Below, piece after piece: positions 61,700-64,000 of a DNA stretch of 64,000 bases. Each line of letters starts with the position of its first letter. Position 1 is the stretch's first letter. The position numbers were made by a program, and so were the translations under genes. Origin of the DNA: Heterohyrax brucei. Its lineage: Eukaryota > Chordata > Mammalia > Hyracoidea > Procaviidae. The DNA is taken from contig CM053156.1 in the NCBI GenBank assembly GCA_028571685.1, forward strand, positions 90,151,049-90,215,048, written 5' to 3'. The notes beneath the pieces were generated by a model. The model was not told where the DNA came from and searched no databases. It was given only the letters and a program-made list of their open reading frames with translations.

Positions 61700-62611
61700 G
61701 TGAGTGCCCGTGGCAGGCAGCCCTCAGGGTGGCAGGGGCCGGGGACCGGGGCCGGGGGCTGGGTCAGGGTGGTGGGTGGCTGGAACCTCGGGCCTGACAG
61801 GCCTGTGGAGTGGCCGGAGGGGGCTCTACAGCAGGCCGTTCTCAGTGAGGACCCCCTAGAAAAGTGTTCACTTAACTTCACGTCACGTCACGCCTCTCTG
61901 GTGGCCATCAGTCGGGCTGCAGGGTGGGCTCAGCCCGGCCGCTCAGGGCGTCTCCGGGGTCGGACAGGTACCCGCCTCGCTCTCACCCCCTCGGCCGTCT
62001 CCTCCCAGCCCCTCTGCTCGGTTTCCCAGAGCCTGATGTCTGTGGCTGGTTCCCGTAGATCCTGCTGGGGCTAGACACCTCCCCCTGTCCGGTCTCCCGG
62101 TGTCTCAGATGGTTCTGGCCCAGGCCACATGCACGCCTGGAACCCGTCACCAGCCAGGGAGTGGGGTGTCCTCATTGGCTGTGCCCAGGTCACATGCCCC
62201 AGTTCCCCAGACAAGAGCAGGGGCTACAGACAGGGCAGAAATGCTGGACCAGTGACCCAATGTACCCTCCCTCATGGACACTCCTGTTCCCTCCAGAGCC
62301 CAAGTGGAAGCCACTCCCCGTCTCCAAACCAAGGCCCCAAGGGGTATCTGTTCCATGCCTCTTCCTGCTTCCAGGAGCCCTGCCCAGACACATGGTGCCC
62401 ACGGGCACCCTGTCCCCCTGCAGTCTGGAAGAGTGACGGCCACAGACTTGGGATCGGGCCATCTGCTCTGCTCTGTGTGCCATCCTGCCTCCTAGAGGAG
62501 GGTCTGGAAGGAGGGGAAATAGGTGGAGGGTGGAGGGATGGACAGACGGATGGATGGAAGGGTGGGTGGGTGGGTAGAAGATGGGTAATATGTAACACAT
62601 AATAGATAAAC

Positions 62612-62652
62612 TGAAAACCAAGCCTGTTGCTGTTGGGTCAGTTCTGGCTGTG
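62612..62652 (-). mobile_element. AfroSINE tail fragment
   Basis: AAACCAAGCCTGTTGCTGTT and GGGTCAGTTCTGGCTG match the AfroSINE 3' tail. The rest is missing or replaced by the CA-rich array. Confidence 0.55.
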
Positions 62653-62664
62653 CGAGCATATATG

Positions 62665-63557
<893 letters not shown>

Positions 63558-63722
63558 GACTACGACCTCAGCCAGCTCCAGCAGCCAGAAGCCATGGAGC
63601 ATGTGCTCAACAAGGCCCCTGGGGTTCGACGGGTGGACGAGAGACCAGTGGGTGCAGAGCCCCAGTACCCAGCCAGGCCTGTGGTGCCCCACCCTGGGGA
63701 CATCGGTGACTTCATCAACGAG
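63558..63722 (+). CDS. CDH4: CDH4 exon 15: start of the beta-catenin-binding tail
   Basis: A 165 bp exon, phase 0 at both ends, 55 residues: [34 protein letters not shown] and [15 protein letters not shown]. The acceptor is GTCCCCCAG and the donor is GAG followed by GTGCGT. It links the juxtamembrane region to the beta-catenin-binding domain, most of which is in exon 16 beyond the window. EHVLNK and ARPVV differ slightly from human R-cadherin as I recall it. The first 16 bases of this exon are also present, slightly changed, in two upstream intronic copies. Confidence 0.96.
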
Positions 63723-64000
63723 GTGCGTTCCTGAGAGGGGCCTGAACAGGGCTGAGGGGACAGGACGGGGAGTGCTGTGCACCAGTGCCCAGCTGGGCAG
63801 ACCACTGAGCAACCCCAGGCCCTGTCGCACCCACCCAGGCAAGCACACAGCCCCAGGCAGGTCTGGCTTGGGAGGCGGTTCCTCTGTGGATGCACAAGGG
63901 GTCCTGAAAGCCCCCTCTCATCTCGCCTGTCTCTGCAATTCCGTCATACATGAGGCCGTGGTCCATCTCCCAGGTGTCTCTGTTCACTGCTCCAGGCCCA
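63723..64000 (+). other. Intron 15, 5' end
   Basis: The donor is GTGCGT. The 278 bases show no feature. The window ends before exon 16. Confidence 0.85.

Noticed and set aside
60898..61881. 327-codon minus frame, His/Thr-rich
   Set aside because: It is the reverse strand of the TG array and of exon 13. No protein family is recognisable.
61019..62074. 351-codon plus frame, Cys/Val-rich, overlapping exon 13 in another frame
   Set aside because: The N-terminal half is the TG-rich array and the rest is a shadow of exon 13 and intron. The true exon frame is the cadherin one.

Overview
The window is nuclear DNA of a placental mammal. It holds eleven consecutive coding exons, all on the plus strand, of one classical type I cadherin gene. 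The translated exons read as R-cadherin (CDH4): an HAV adhesion motif, DxNDN calcium linkers, a membrane span, and the juxtamembrane cytoplasmic segment. Exon lengths (156, 145, 173, 138, 186, 254, 143, 234, 234, 140 and 165 bp) follow the conserved 16-exon cadherin plan and correspond to exons 5 to 15. They join without a frameshift or stop into 656 codons. Exons 1-4 (signal peptide, prodomain, first mature residues including the Trp2 strand) lie upstream, and exon 16 (the rest of the beta-catenin-binding tail) lies downstream. I found no second gene, RNA gene or CRISPR array.

The organism is very probably an afrotherian, most likely a paenungulate (elephant, sea cow or hyrax). About twenty copies of the afrotherian tRNA-derived SINE (AfroSINE) and several pieces of its RTE-type LINE partner are scattered through the introns. 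They share a 3' tail resembling GCCGTCGAGTCGGTTCTGAC. The species itself cannot be read from this sequence.

Layout: 1-9584 is the 3' part of intron 4 (old L1, AfroSINE, RTE). Exon 5 is at 9585-9740. Intron 5 (8.6 kb) has a CATC-type satellite and a 5'-inverted RTE. Exon 6 is at 18390-18534. Intron 6 (16.1 kb) has a decayed mariner, L1, L2 and MIR copies, two large short-unit arrays and an AT-rich block that may be conserved non-coding DNA. Exon 7 is at 34676-34848, exon 8 at 43253-43390 and exon 9 at 55003-55188. Exons 10 to 15 are crowded into 57696-63722.

The exons together encode the end of extracellular repeat EC1, all of EC2-EC5, the membrane span, the p120-catenin-binding juxtamembrane region and the start of the beta-catenin region. 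The product is a calcium-dependent homophilic adhesion protein at cell-cell junctions.

I see no new multi-gene system. The most unusual signal is that tandem repeats sit on or beside several splice sites of this gene. Copies of the exon 7 donor with its exon end, of the exon 8 donor, and of the exon 15 acceptor with its exon start are arrayed in tandem. Looser arrays run close to the exon 6 and exon 12 acceptors. In exon 7 two of the copied donors would add 33 or 49 codons in frame. In exon 15 both copied acceptors would introduce early stops. Repeat family names were assigned from memory of consensus sequences, without a search.
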